A stretch of DNA of 36,664 nt from SZUA-35 sp965530755 (GCA_965530755.1 CBESNA010000039.1:1-36664), one strand, 5' to 3'. Counted from the stretch's first letter, positions 16,303 to 24,089 are shown. Made by a program: numbers and translations. The notes: generated by a model from the sequence alone, not told the origin.

Positions 16303-17289
16303 ATGAGGTCGACCGAGGTACTGGAACGAGCACTCGAGCAGTCCCTCGCCACAGTCGGGGTGAAGGGTCCGGTGGTCGGGCTCACCCGCCTGACTGGTGG
16401 AGCGAGCCGAGAGACCTACCGCTTCACGGTGGACGACACCGGCTACGTCCTCCAACGTGAGCGTCCCGGGACCCAGCGCCGACCCGAGGGGATGGCGGCC
16501 GAGGCAGAGGTTGTCCGAGCGGCTGCGGTCGCTGGTGTGCCCGTTCCCACGGTCGTCGTGTCGAACGCCGACGTCGATGACGCCGTTCTTGGGTCGAGCT
16601 TCTTCGTGACCCGAGCCGTTGCCGGCGAGACGATCGCCCGGAGGATCCTGCGCGACGACGAGTTCGCAGAAGCTCGGTCGAAGCTCGCGACGCAATTCGG
16701 TGTCGCGCTGGCGCGGATCCATTCGATCGAAACAGCGCCACTCTCGTGGCTCGAACGCGAAGACGAGCTGGACAAGTACCGACGAGCTGCCGATGAACTC
16801 GGTCTGGCTCGCCCGGCGTTCGAACTCGCCTTTCGCTGGCTCGAGCAGCAGCGTCCGACCCCCGGGGTCCTGACGCTGGTGCACGGTGACTTCCGCTTGG
16901 GCAACATGATCATCGCTTCGGAAGGCCTCGCCGCCATCATCGACTGGGAACTGGCACACCTGGGTGAGCCCATGGAGGACCTGGCCTGGCTCTGTGTCCG
17001 CGCCTGGCGATTCGGCGGCGAGCAACCAGTGGCCGGCCTCGGGAGCTACGACGAATTGCTCGATGGCTACACCGAGGTCACGGGTCGAATCGTTGACCGA
17101 GCAGCCCTTCGCTGGTGGGAGATCCTGGGTTCGTTGAAATGGGGCATCATGTGCGGTCGCCAGGCCGAAGCGCACCTGTCAGGTGTCTATCGATCGGTCG
17201 AGTTGGCAGCGATCGGCCGCCGAATCGTCGAGCAGGAGCAGGATGTTCTGTCGCTGATCGAGCGGACCGAACGTGAAGGTGTGACATGA
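16303..17289 (+). CDS. APH-family phosphotransferase, probable small-molecule or CoA-metabolism kinase
   Basis: 328 residues of the aminoglycoside-phosphotransferase/kinase fold. It has the N-lobe start LTRLTGGASRETYRF, the catalytic loop LVHGDFRLGNMI (HGDxxxxN), and IIDWELAHLGEPMEDLAWL with the metal-binding Asp. All catalytic residues appear intact. These proteins in actinobacteria are usually linked to acyl-CoA or fatty-acid metabolism rather than drug resistance; the substrate is unknown. ATG 16303 or GTG 16300 are possible starts, with TACGAA eight or five bases upstream as an imperfect -10. It is tightly coupled to the following DUF6285 gene by a 4-base overlap (ATGA). That pair is recurrent in actinobacterial genomes as far as I know. 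A resistance role should not be assumed. Confidence 0.82.
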   Translation: MRSTEVLERALEQSLATVGVKGPVVGLTRLTGGASRETYRFTVDDTGYVLQRERPGTQRRPEGMAAEAEVVRAAAVAGVPVPTVVVSNADVDDAVLGSSFFVTRAVAGETIARRILRDDEFAEARSKLATQFGVALARIHSIETAPLSWLEREDELDKYRRAADELGLARPAFELAFRWLEQQRPTPGVLTLVHGDFRLGNMIIASEGLAAIIDWELAHLGEPMEDLAWLCVRAWRFGGEQPVAGLGSYDELLDGYTEVTGRIVDRAALRWWEILGSLKWGIMCGRQAEAHLSGVYRSVELAAIGRRIVEQEQDVLSLIERTEREGVT

Positions 17290-17600
17290 AGGCGCCGACC
17301 ATTGCTGAGTTGGCGGAAGCGGTTCGCGAGCGATTGGACGAAGCCATCGATCGCCCACTCGGCGGTTTCGAGGCTCGTGTCGTCCGAAATGTGCTCGCCA
17401 TCATCGAGCGAGAACTCGAGCTCGGAGATGGGGTTGAGGACCGCCGTCTCTCGATTCTGGCCGCATATGAAGCATCAGATGACGAGGCGCTCGCTGCTTC
17501 GATCCGGTCCGGAAGCCTCGATCAGCGAGCGGCTGGGCTGCGCGCCGATCTGCTGGCATTGGCCGAAGCGCAGCTGGCGATCGACAACCCCCGTTGGTGA
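17286..17600 (+). CDS. DUF6285-like small protein, partner of APH kinase
   Basis: 104 residues, mostly helical and acidic. It starts MKAPTIAELAEAVRERLDE and includes RVVRNVLAIIERELELG and LLALAEAQLAIDNPRW. The pattern matches my memory of the DUF6285 proteins encoded next to APH-type phosphotransferases. The 4-base overlap with the kinase gene points to a stoichiometric partner, perhaps an accessory subunit. No catalytic motif, signal or membrane segment is visible. It is convergent with the reductase gene, with 24 bases between stops and no clear terminator. Confidence 0.7.
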   Translation: MKAPTIAELAEAVRERLDEAIDRPLGGFEARVVRNVLAIIERELELGDGVEDRRLSILAAYEASDDEALAASIRSGSLDQRAAGLRADLLALAEAQLAIDNPRW

Positions 17601-17624
17601 ACGCTCGCGAGGGAGGTGGGTGCC

Positions 17625-18392
17625 TCAGGCGCCGATGATCGAGTAGCCGCCGTCAACGTGGATGATTTGACCCGTGGTCTGGGGGAAGAGATCGGACAAC
17701 AAGGCGACGCACGCCTTCGCCACAGCCGATGAGTCGGTGACGTCCCAGCCCAGCGGTGCTCTGGCCGACCATTCTTCCTCGAACTTGACGAATCCGGGAA
17801 TCGATTTCGCGGCGATGGTCTTGACCGGACCGGCCGCCACGAGATTGGAGCGAATCTGCTGCGGCCCGAGTTCGCGTGCGAGGTAACGGTTCAGCGACTC
17901 CATCGCCGCCTTGGCCATGCCCATCCAGTTGTAGGCGGGCCACGCCACCGTGGCGTCGAACGTCAGCCCGACCAGCGATCCACCGTCTGGCATCAGCGGC
18001 GTCACGATGTCGGCAAGGCTGCGCAACGAGTAGGCAGACACCTCGAGAGCGACCGACACGTCGTCCCAGGTGGCGCCGAAGAAGTCGTCGCCGAGACATG
18101 CCTCTGGAGCGAAGCCGATGGCATGCAGCGCGCCGTCGACCTGTCCCCACCGCTCGGCCAACTGCTGGTGGACGACAGCCCGATCGTCGGCGTTGCTGAT
18201 GTCGAGTTCGAGCACGTCAGGCGTGGTCGGCAGCTTTCTGGCGGTGCGTTCGGTCAATCGCATGGCCCGGCCGAATCCGGTGAGGACGATCTCGGCCCCC
18301 TCCTCTTGCGCCAGCTTTGCGACGCCGAACGCGATCGAGTCGTCAGTGAGTACACCGGTGATGAGCAGCTTCTTGTTCTCGAGGAGTCCCAT
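17625..18392 (-). CDS. fabI: Enoyl-ACP reductase, InhA type
   Basis: 255 residues from ATG 18392, the usual FabI length. It reduces trans-2-enoyl-ACP with NADH in the last step of fatty-acid elongation (FAS-II). Visible: MGLLENKKLLITGVLTDDSI with the SDR cofactor loop, HAIGFAP, and the catalytic segment LTFDATVAWPAYNWMGMAK. In this segment Phe145 is eight residues before Tyr154, and Lys161 follows, the F-x8-Y-x6-K arrangement of mycobacterial InhA rather than the Tyr-Tyr form of E. coli FabI. The Rossmann end VDGGYSIIGA is normal. The in-frame upstream extension to 18578 is rejected because it crosses the mshC promoter and 5' end. Divergent from mshC with 88 bases between starts. InhA is the isoniazid target in mycobacteria; no resistance inference is made. 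Confidence 0.93.
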   Translation of the reverse strand: MGLLENKKLLITGVLTDDSIAFGVAKLAQEEGAEIVLTGFGRAMRLTERTARKLPTTPDVLELDISNADDRAVVHQQLAERWGQVDGALHAIGFAPEACLGDDFFGATWDDVSVALEVSAYSLRSLADIVTPLMPDGGSLVGLTFDATVAWPAYNWMGMAKAAMESLNRYLARELGPQQIRSNLVAAGPVKTIAAKSIPGFVKFEEEWSARAPLGWDVTDSSAVAKACVALLSDLFPQTTGQIIHVDGGYSIIGA

Positions 18393-18467
18393 GGTGGGGT
18401 CAGACTCCCACATCCGACATCGGGTTACCGCCTCTCGGCCAGTTCCGAGAAAGTCCCGCTCGACAGC

Positions 18468-18473
18468 TAGCCT
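18468..18473 (+). promoter_or_regulatory. -10 element (TAGCCT), leaderless start of mshC
   Basis: TAGCCT ends seven bases before GTG 18481. It supports this GTG as the start rather than the in-frame upstream positions. Confidence 0.5.
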
Positions 18474-18480
18474 CGCCCGG

Positions 18481-19608
18481 GTGAGCGAAGCACCCATGCG
18501 CCTGTACGACACCTCGAAGCGCGAGGTCGTGCCGTTCGAGCCCGGCCCGATCGTGACCATGTACACCTGCGGCATCACTCCGTACGACGCGACCCATCTT
18601 GGTCACGCTGCGGTCTACATGGGCTACGACGTCCTCCAACGCCGCCTCCGGGACCGTGGACACGAGACCCGCTGCGTCCGCAATGTCACCGACGTCGACG
18701 ATGACCTGCTTCGCAAGTCTCGCGAGATCGGGATGCACTATCTCGATCTCGCTGCCGCCGAGACCGCACGCTTCGACGGTGACATGATCGCACTCGAGAT
18801 GCTGCCAAGTTGGAGTGAGCCGCGGGCGACATCGGCCATCGCCGACATTCGCGGGTTCGTTGGCACCTTGCTCGATCAGGGTCACGCCTACGAGGCGGGA
18901 GGAGCGGTCTACTTCGACATCAGCACCTACGAGGGTTTCGGGTCCGTCTCCGGCTACGACCGCGAGACGATGCTGGTCTACGCGGCTGAACGGGGTGGCA
19001 AGATCGAGGATCCAAACAAAAAGGACCCCCTCGATTTCGTCCTCTGGCAGCCTTCGGCCGACGGTGAGCCGGCGTGGGAGTCGCTGTGGGGACCGGGCCG
19101 GCCCGGTTGGCACATCGAGTGTTCGGCGCTGGTCATGCGTGAGCTCGGGGAGACCATCGATCTCCACGGTGGGGGCAGCGATCTGATCTTTCCCCACCAC
19201 GAGTGCGAGGCGGCGCAGTCTCGAGCGGCGACCGGTGAGCTCTTCGTTCGCCACTGGATGCACCAGGCGATGGTGCACATGGACGGGGAGAAGATGTCCA
19301 AATCGCTCGGCAACCTCGTGTTCGTCAGCGACCTCCGCAAGACGTTCGACACCAGGGCGATCCGGCTCGGCATCGTGGCCAATCACTACCGCACGGAGTG
19401 GGAGTGGCACCTCGAGATCATGCCGGAGGCCGCCGCTCGCCTCGAACGCTGGATCGCAGCCGGCCAGGGCGAGGGTGCGCTCACCGAGGTCCGCGCTGCG
19501 CTCGACAACGATCTCGACACCCCTGCTGCAGTGGCGGCCATCGATGCTGCTGCCGCTCGGGGGGAGGGTGTGAGCATCGCTGCGATGCTCTTGGGCGTGC
19601 GGGTCTGA
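18481..19608 (+). CDS. mshC: Cysteine--1-D-myo-inosityl 2-amino-2-deoxy-glucopyranoside ligase (mycothiol synthesis)
   Basis: 375 residues of the cysteinyl-tRNA synthetase fold. MshC ligates cysteine to glucosaminyl-inositol in mycothiol synthesis, the main actinobacterial thiol. I prefer MshC to CysS because the first motif reads CGITPYDATHLGHAA (Cys30 is a Zn ligand); CysS normally has CGPTVYD. The segment around WHIECSAL and FPHHECEAAQ provides further Zn and substrate residues, and KMSKSLGN is the adenylation loop. The protein is short at the C-terminus, lacking the tRNA anticodon-binding domain, which also fits MshC. GTG 18481 follows a leaderless promoter; an in-frame ATG lies five codons on. 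It is followed by thrS after 92 bases. A CysS paralogue is the main alternative. Confidence 0.88.
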   Translation: MSEAPMRLYDTSKREVVPFEPGPIVTMYTCGITPYDATHLGHAAVYMGYDVLQRRLRDRGHETRCVRNVTDVDDDLLRKSREIGMHYLDLAAAETARFDGDMIALEMLPSWSEPRATSAIADIRGFVGTLLDQGHAYEAGGAVYFDISTYEGFGSVSGYDRETMLVYAAERGGKIEDPNKKDPLDFVLWQPSADGEPAWESLWGPGRPGWHIECSALVMRELGETIDLHGGGSDLIFPHHECEAAQSRAATGELFVRHWMHQAMVHMDGEKMSKSLGNLVFVSDLRKTFDTRAIRLGIVANHYRTEWEWHLEIMPEAAARLERWIAAGQGEGALTEVRAALDNDLDTPAAVAAIDAAAARGEGVSIAAMLLGVRV

Positions 19609-19686
19609 GTCGACGCCGGCCGTTGTTCGACGCGCCGACGCGAGGTCGTTCGGCCGAAATGGCACGAGGCCGGCCCAGACGAGTCC

Positions 19687-19692
19687 TACACT
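19687..19692 (+). promoter_or_regulatory. -10 element (TACACT), leaderless start of thrS
   Basis: TACACT ends eight bases before GTG 19701, where the TGS domain begins. No T-box or other leader fits in the 92-base spacer. Confidence 0.5.
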
Positions 19693-19700
19693 CCGCTGCC

Positions 19701-21695
19701 GTGGCTGACATCTCACTGACGCTTCCTGACGGCTCCGAGCGCGTACTTCCCGCGGGCGCCACCGTTGCCGACCTCGCGGCCGACATCGGGCCGCGCCTGG
19801 CCAAGGACGCCGTCATCGGCGTCGTCGACGGCGTCGAAGTCGATCTCACGGTTCCGCTGGCCGATGGGGCCGAGGTCGAGATCGTCCTGCCGGACTCCGA
19901 CCGGGGCCTGCACACGCTGCGTCACTCGACAGCCCACGTGCTGGCCCAAGCAGTTCTCGAGCTCTGGCCCGGAGCCACCTTCGCCATCGGCCCGCCGATC
20001 GAGAACGGCTTCTATTACGACTTCGAATTGCCAGACGGCCAGACCTTCGCCGACGACGACCTCGAGCGGATCGAGGCGAAGATGCGCGAGATCATCAAGG
20101 CTCGCCAGCCGTTCGTTCGGTCGGAGATGCCCGCGGCCGAGGCGCTCGAGCTGATGGCAGACCACGGCTACAAACGCGAGATCATCGAGGCGGTCAGCTC
20201 GGGGGAGAGGGCCAGTGCCAACGAATTGGCGGGCGAAGCCGGCGGCGATGTCATCAGCTTCTACCGGAACACTGACGCCTTCGTCGACATGTGCGTCGGT
20301 CCTCATGTGCCGCACACGGGCCACCTCCGCCACTTCAAGCTGATGTCGGTTGCCGGCGCGTATTGGCGTGGTGACGAGAAGCGCCCCATGCTCCAGCGCA
20401 TCTACGGGACCGCCTGGGCCGACAAGAAGCAACTGGCCGAGCATCTGCATCGGCTGGCAGAGGCCGAGAAACGCGATCATCGACGACTCGCCCGCGAGCT
20501 CGATCTGTTGTCGTTCCCCAGCGAGCTCGGTGGCGGTCTCGCCGTTTGGCATCCGCGAGGAGCGATCATCCGCAAGGTGATGGAGGACTACTCCCGCGAG
20601 CGGCATCTCGCCGGCGGCTACAAGTTCGTGGTCACGCCCAACCTGGCGAACGGCAAGCTCTTCGAGACCAGCGGCCATCTCGATTTCTACGCCGACGGCA
20701 TGTACCCGCCCATGGAGATGGACAACGGGAACTACTACCCGAAGCCGATGAACTGCCCGATGCACTGCCTGATCTACCGCGACTCGCAGAAGTCCTACCG
20801 GGAGCTTCCACTCCGCCTCTTCGAGTTGGGCACGGTCTATCGCTACGAACGGGCCGGGACGCTGCACGGTCTGATGCGCATCCGCGGCTTCACCCAGGAC
20901 GACAGCCACATCTACTGCACCGAGGATCAACTGGCAGACGAGATCGCCAGACTGCTCGACTTCGTCCTGTCGGTCCTTCGGGGCTTCGGATTCGACGATT
21001 TCGAGTTCAAGCTCTCGACCCGTGATCCGGAGAAGTCGGTCGGCACAGACCAGATCTGGGATCACGCAACCGACGCGTTGCGCGCCGCGCTGGAAAAACA
21101 CGGGCTCGACTATTCGGTCAGCGAAGGCGATGCCGCCTTCTACGGACCGAAGATCGACGTCGACATCAAGGACGCCATCGGACGGTCGTGGCAGCTGTCG
21201 ACGATCCAAGCCGACTTCCAGCTTCCCGAACGATTCGAGTTGGAATACGTCGATTCCGACGGCTCCCGGAAGCGGCCGATCATGCTGCATCGTGCGCTGC
21301 TGGGGTCCATCGAGCGGTTCTTCGGTGTGCTGCTCGAGCACTACGCCGGCAACTTCCCGATGTGGCTGGCTCCGGTCCAGGTGTTGGTCCTGCCCGTCGC
21401 CGAGGATCACGAGGTCTACGCAAACGACGTGGTCGAGCAGTTGGCGGCGGCCGGTCTGCGGGTCGAGTCCGTGGAGGCCAACGATCCTCTCGGCAAACGC
21501 ATCCGCAACGGCAAGCTGCTGAAAACGCCGTACATCCTGGTCGTCGGCGGTGACGACGTCGAGCACGGAACGGTCGGCGTCAACGTCCGTGGATCCGACG
21601 GCGCCGATCGCGACATTCCACTCGCCGCGTTCATCGAACGGGCCGTCGCCGAGAATGCCTCACGCGCCGCCACGCCGGCGGCTGTGTCGTCCTGA
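19701..21695 (+). CDS. thrS: Threonyl-tRNA synthetase
   Basis: About 664 residues. It charges tRNA-Thr with threonine. Domains in order: TGS (residues 1-65, VADISLTLPDGSERVLPAG), editing domain with RHSTAHVLAQAV and MCVGPHVPHTGHL (His and Cys Zn/editing residues), and the class II catalytic core (about 265-540). The core includes MNCPMHCLIYR, RIRGFTQDDSHIYC and the motif 3 region MLHRALLGSIERFFG. The anticodon-binding domain closes it (WLAPVQVLVLPVA onward). GTG 19701 is chosen over a longer frame because it begins the TGS domain and carries a -10 box. Eleven bases separate its stop from the HIT gene, so thrS and HIT are co-transcribed as in mycobacteria. Confidence 0.96.
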   Translation: MADISLTLPDGSERVLPAGATVADLAADIGPRLAKDAVIGVVDGVEVDLTVPLADGAEVEIVLPDSDRGLHTLRHSTAHVLAQAVLELWPGATFAIGPPIENGFYYDFELPDGQTFADDDLERIEAKMREIIKARQPFVRSEMPAAEALELMADHGYKREIIEAVSSGERASANELAGEAGGDVISFYRNTDAFVDMCVGPHVPHTGHLRHFKLMSVAGAYWRGDEKRPMLQRIYGTAWADKKQLAEHLHRLAEAEKRDHRRLARELDLLSFPSELGGGLAVWHPRGAIIRKVMEDYSRERHLAGGYKFVVTPNLANGKLFETSGHLDFYADGMYPPMEMDNGNYYPKPMNCPMHCLIYRDSQKSYRELPLRLFELGTVYRYERAGTLHGLMRIRGFTQDDSHIYCTEDQLADEIARLLDFVLSVLRGFGFDDFEFKLSTRDPEKSVGTDQIWDHATDALRAALEKHGLDYSVSEGDAAFYGPKIDVDIKDAIGRSWQLSTIQADFQLPERFELEYVDSDGSRKRPIMLHRALLGSIERFFGVLLEHYAGNFPMWLAPVQVLVLPVAEDHEVYANDVVEQLAAAGLRVESVEANDPLGKRIRNGKLLKTPYILVVGGDDVEHGTVGVNVRGSDGADRDIPLAAFIERAVAENASRAATPAAVSS

Positions 21696-21706
21696 GCAGC
21701 GAATCC

Positions 21707-22225
21707 ATGGACCACATCTGGGCCGGGTGGCGGTTCGCGGGAGGCCAGGGCAACGCGGCAGACGGTTTGCCGAGCGTGCAGGTCGATCCCGATGACGAGC
21801 GCACTCTGTTCGAAGCGCTCGAACAGAGTGACCATCCGGACGAGGAGACCTACATCGTGTGGCGGGGTGAACGCTGCTTTGCCATCCTGAACGTCTTCCC
21901 ATACACGCCGGGACATCTGATGGTGCTGCCGAAGCGAGCGGAGCGGTCCATGGAGGACCTCGACGAAGAGACCTTTGCCGAGCTCTGGCGGTCGGTTCGA
22001 TCTGCCACGGTCGCAGTGAAGGTCGCCTTCGGACCCCACGGCGTCAACATCGGCATCAACGATGGCGAGGCCGGTGGTGGTTCGGTGCCGGACCATCTCC
22101 ATGTCCACGTCGTCCCGCGTTGGCGTTCTGACACCAACTTCATCACCACCACCGCCAACGCCCGAGTCCTGCCGGTCGCGCTCAGCGACACTTGGAAGCG
22201 TCTCCGTCAGAGCTGGCCTGACTGA
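21707..22225 (+). CDS. HIT-family nucleotide hydrolase/phosphorylase
   Basis: 172 residues. The HIT motif reads DHLHVHVVPRW (His-x-His-x-His) near the C-terminal third. Family members hydrolyse or phosphorolyse dinucleotide polyphosphates such as AP4A; the mycobacterial homologue (Rv2613c), placed identically between thrS and pgsA, is an AP4A phosphorylase. Upstream is FAILNVFPYTPGHLMVLPKRA, the conserved nucleotide-binding strand. ATG 21707 starts MDHIWAGWRF, matching the family N-terminus. ThrRS makes AP4A as a side product, which gives a plausible reason for the conserved pairing; this is inference. A perfect 12-bp inverted repeat lies at codons 32-42 (see separate entry). Confidence 0.88.
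   Translation: MDHIWAGWRFAGGQGNAADGLPSVQVDPDDERTLFEALEQSDHPDEETYIVWRGERCFAILNVFPYTPGHLMVLPKRAERSMEDLDEETFAELWRSVRSATVAVKVAFGPHGVNIGINDGEAGGGSVPDHLHVHVVPRWRSDTNFITTTANARVLPVALSDTWKRLRQSWPD
21802..21830 (+). repeat. Perfect 12-bp inverted repeat inside the HIT gene
   Basis: CACTCTGTTCGA, loop AGCGC, TCGAACAGAGTG. Twelve uninterrupted pairs with a five-base loop form a strong hairpin about 95 bases into the reading frame, where it encodes TLFEALEQS. It could slow ribosomes or polymerase, be an RNase cleavage site separating thrS from downstream RNA, or be a protein-binding palindrome. It is not followed by a T run. The hairpin is read directly from sequence; its role is not known. Confidence 0.75.
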
Positions 22226-22246
22226 GCGGCCGGCCTCGCGCCTCGG

Positions 22247-22252
22247 TAGCGT
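22247..22252 (+). promoter_or_regulatory. -10 element (TAGCGT), leaderless start of 22259 gene
   Basis: TAGCGT ends six bases before GTG 22259, the same hexamer as at ruvC. Confidence 0.5.
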
Positions 22253-22258
22253 CGTGGC

Positions 22259-22738
22259 GTGGTCGACGAGCTTCCTGAAGATCTGCAGCCTGCCCTGGTC
22301 GACCAGGACGACTACATCTTCCCCAACAACAACCGACGCCGGATTCCCGGTTTCATCTACCTGGTCGTGGCGGCGTTCATGATCGGCGCCTACGTCGTGC
22401 GAGGTGAAGGCGTTCTCGTCAACCGGGGTCTGCTCCTCGGTGGGGTCGGTTTGGCCGTCTTCGGCATCTACAGCGTCATCTCCGGCTGGAGTCTGGACGT
22501 GGACGAGCGCCAGGCGCTCGTGGAGTCGACGAAGGCAGTCGGGTTCCCCGTCGGGCATGCATCGGCCCAGATGGGCTGGCGGGGTCTGCTCTCGCGGCCG
22601 ACGTGGCGCATCCTGCTGTACTCGAACGAGGAGCCGCCGGCCAAGCGAGGCTTCGTGTTGGTCGACGGTGTCAACGGCGAGGTGGTCGATTCGTTCGTCG
22701 AGGACAATCCCGAGGATTGGTCCGAATTCGACGACTGA
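22259..22738 (+). CDS. Small two-helix membrane protein of unknown function
   Basis: 159 residues. The N-terminal acidic part is followed by two predicted membrane helices (FIYLVVAAFMIGAYVV, about 39-54, and LLLGGVGLAVFGIYSVISG, about 64-82). A soluble C-terminal part contains PAKRGFVLVDGVNGEVVD and an acidic end. I do not recognise the family. Its place between thrS/HIT and pgsA is not part of the mycobacterial order and suggests an actinobacterial lineage-specific addition, perhaps envelope-related. GTG 22259 carries a leaderless promoter. Convergent to the minus-strand gene with nine bases between stops. Confidence 0.7.
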   Translation: MVDELPEDLQPALVDQDDYIFPNNNRRRIPGFIYLVVAAFMIGAYVVRGEGVLVNRGLLLGGVGLAVFGIYSVISGWSLDVDERQALVESTKAVGFPVGHASAQMGWRGLLSRPTWRILLYSNEEPPAKRGFVLVDGVNGEVVDSFVEDNPEDWSEFDD

Positions 22739-22747
22739 TGCGTCTGG

Positions 22748-23266
22748 CTAGGCCTGGGACTCGAGCCACGCGACGTGGAGTTCTGCCAGGTTGAGGGCGC
22801 CGATGAGTTCTCTGGCCAGCTGTTGGCCGATTGCCAGGGGAGTGGTGGTCTCTCCGCCTGTGACGGCGACATCGCGGCTGAGATCGTCCGCCGTGGCATG
22901 TTCGATTCGGTCGGCCGCGTCGTCCGCCTCCGTCGTGATGGTGTCGACCGCGATGTCGAAGCGCACGACTCGGTCATCGGTGTACACCCGCTCGGACGGG
23001 TCGAGGACGGCGTGGGCAACGACCGGATCGTTGGACGTCAGCGCTGCGTCGAGCGCATTGCCGACAAGGGCGGCACCACGAGATGCGCCCGTCAGCAGAT
23101 CGTCGAGTCTGGCGCCGCTCGGCCCGGTCCGTTCGATCACATCCACCAGTCGATCCGCGTCGGCCCGGGACCGCACCGCGGTGAAGCGCCTCGGCACCGA
23201 TCGCAGTGTGATCGCGAGGTCTCGTGGCGAGAGCTTGTCGTATTGGTCTCGATTGTGGCTGGACAT
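22748..23266 (-). CDS. DinB/maleylpyruvate isomerase-like protein (tentative)
   Basis: 172 residues, helical, no signal or membrane segment. It starts MSSHNRDQYDKLSPRDLAIT and ends IGQQLARELIGALNLAELHVAWLE. The four-helix pattern and the spacing suggest the DinB or mycothiol-dependent maleylpyruvate isomerase N-terminal fold, but no metal-binding His triad is clear to me, so this is tentative. ATG 23266 is preceded by a -10 box and a palindrome (see below), so it may be autoregulated or controlled separately. It is the only minus-strand gene in the 18481-30636 block. Confidence 0.5.
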   Translation of the reverse strand: MSSHNRDQYDKLSPRDLAITLRSVPRRFTAVRSRADADRLVDVIERTGPSGARLDDLLTGASRGAALVGNALDAALTSNDPVVAHAVLDPSERVYTDDRVVRFDIAVDTITTEADDAADRIEHATADDLSRDVAVTGGETTTPLAIGQQLARELIGALNLAELHVAWLESQA

Positions 23267-23270
23267 GATG

Positions 23271-23283
23271 CGAACCTAGTTCG
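23271..23283 (-). promoter_or_regulatory. -10 element (TAGGTT) embedded in a 13-bp palindrome
   Basis: On the minus strand TAGGTT (23278-23273) ends six bases before ATG 23266. It lies in the perfect palindrome CGAAC-CTA-GTTCG at 23271-23283. A repressor bound there would cover the -10 box. The protein that might bind is not identified. Confidence 0.45.
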
Positions 23284-23333
23284 GGATCGCGGTCGTTTCG
23301 ATGCAGACTGGCACCCCCAGTTCTTCTGCCTGC

Positions 23334-23339
23334 TAACAT
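23334..23339 (+). promoter_or_regulatory. -10 element (TAACAT) of pgsA-patA-pimA genes
   Basis: TAACAT would start transcription near 23346, giving a leader of about 40 bases before ATG 23388. A GACAGGAC stretch about 11 bases before the start is a weak ribosome-binding candidate. Confidence 0.35.
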
Positions 23340-23387
23340 TTGCAAGCAGTTCGAGCCCATGCTCGCCAGCGACAGGACGCCCCTCTC

Positions 23388-24089
23388 ATGTTCGACGGAA
23401 ACTTCCGCACCACGGTCGACAAAGCGACGATGCCCATTGGCCAAGGTCTCCACCGGGCCGGCGTGTCGCCTGACGTCATCACCGGTGTCGGCGTCGTCAT
23501 GGCCGCCGCCTGCGGTGTAGCCATCGGCCTCGGTCAGTTCCCGCTCGCCGTGCTTCTGTTGGCCCTCACCGGACTGCCGGACGCGCTCGACGGTGCCGTT
23601 GCGAAGGCGGCAGGGAGCTCGGGCCCACGCGGGGCCTATCTCGATTCGGTGTCAGACCGACTCTCCGACGGCCTGTTGTTCGCCGGCGCTGCCTGGTACC
23701 TCGCCGGCACAGACGAACCCCGTATGGCGATGCTGCCATTCGGGTTGTTCATCGCCGCCTCGCTCGTCTCGTATCAGCGGGCGAAGGCCGAGTCGTTGGG
23801 CTTCGATGCCAAGGGCGGCCTCATGGAGCGGGCCGAACGTTTCATCGCCCTCGGATTCGGTTTGCTGTTCAGCGCCATCTTCGTCGAGGTGCTCTGGGTG
23901 ATGTTCGCACTCACCGTGTTCACTGCGATCACGCGATTCCGCAAGGTGTGGCGTCAAGCCACGGCAGCTCGGGGACTTCCGGTCGCTGCTCGCGCTGGCA
24001 CGCCGGCGGCACGTCGCGCTCGCCGCCGTCAGGGTCGAGCCCGCACCGATTGGCGCCAGCGCGCTCCTCGCAGCTCGCGTCGCCGCTGA
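23388..24089 (+). CDS. pgsA: CDP-alcohol phosphatidyltransferase, phosphatidylinositol phosphate synthase type
   Basis: 233 residues. It transfers a phosphatidyl group from CDP-diacylglycerol to an inositol phosphate in the membrane, the first step of PI and PIM synthesis in actinobacteria. The family motif D-x2-DG-x2-AR-x8-G-x3-D-x3-D is present as DALDGAVAK through GAYLDSVSD; the usual Arg is Lys here. There are about five to six hydrophobic helices. The gene order HIT, pgsA, patA, pimA is that of M. tuberculosis, which supports PI rather than phosphatidylglycerol synthesis. The last 40 residues are very basic and Arg/Ala-rich (RRARRRQGRAR), an unusual tail. ATG 23388 is chosen over an upstream frame beginning at 23340. 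Inositol specificity is inferred from context. Confidence 0.85.
   Translation: MFDGNFRTTVDKATMPIGQGLHRAGVSPDVITGVGVVMAAACGVAIGLGQFPLAVLLLALTGLPDALDGAVAKAAGSSGPRGAYLDSVSDRLSDGLLFAGAAWYLAGTDEPRMAMLPFGLFIAASLVSYQRAKAESLGFDAKGGLMERAERFIALGFGLLFSAIFVEVLWVMFALTVFTAITRFRKVWRQATAARGLPVAARAGTPAARRARRRQGRARTDWRQRAPRSSRRR

Noticed and set aside
16303..17289. Aminoglycoside resistance gene
   Set aside because: APH fold is shared by many kinases; coupling to DUF6285 and the metabolic context do not support drug resistance.
18481..19608. Cysteinyl-tRNA synthetase (cysS) call
   Set aside because: CGITPYDATHLGHA and the short C-terminus fit MshC better than CysS.
19609..19700. T-box leader of thrS
   Set aside because: Spacer too short and no T-box sequence; a -10 box lies at the start codon.
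19713..21566. 617-aa minus-strand open frame
   Set aside because: Antisense shadow of thrS, caused by few stops in high-GC sequence.
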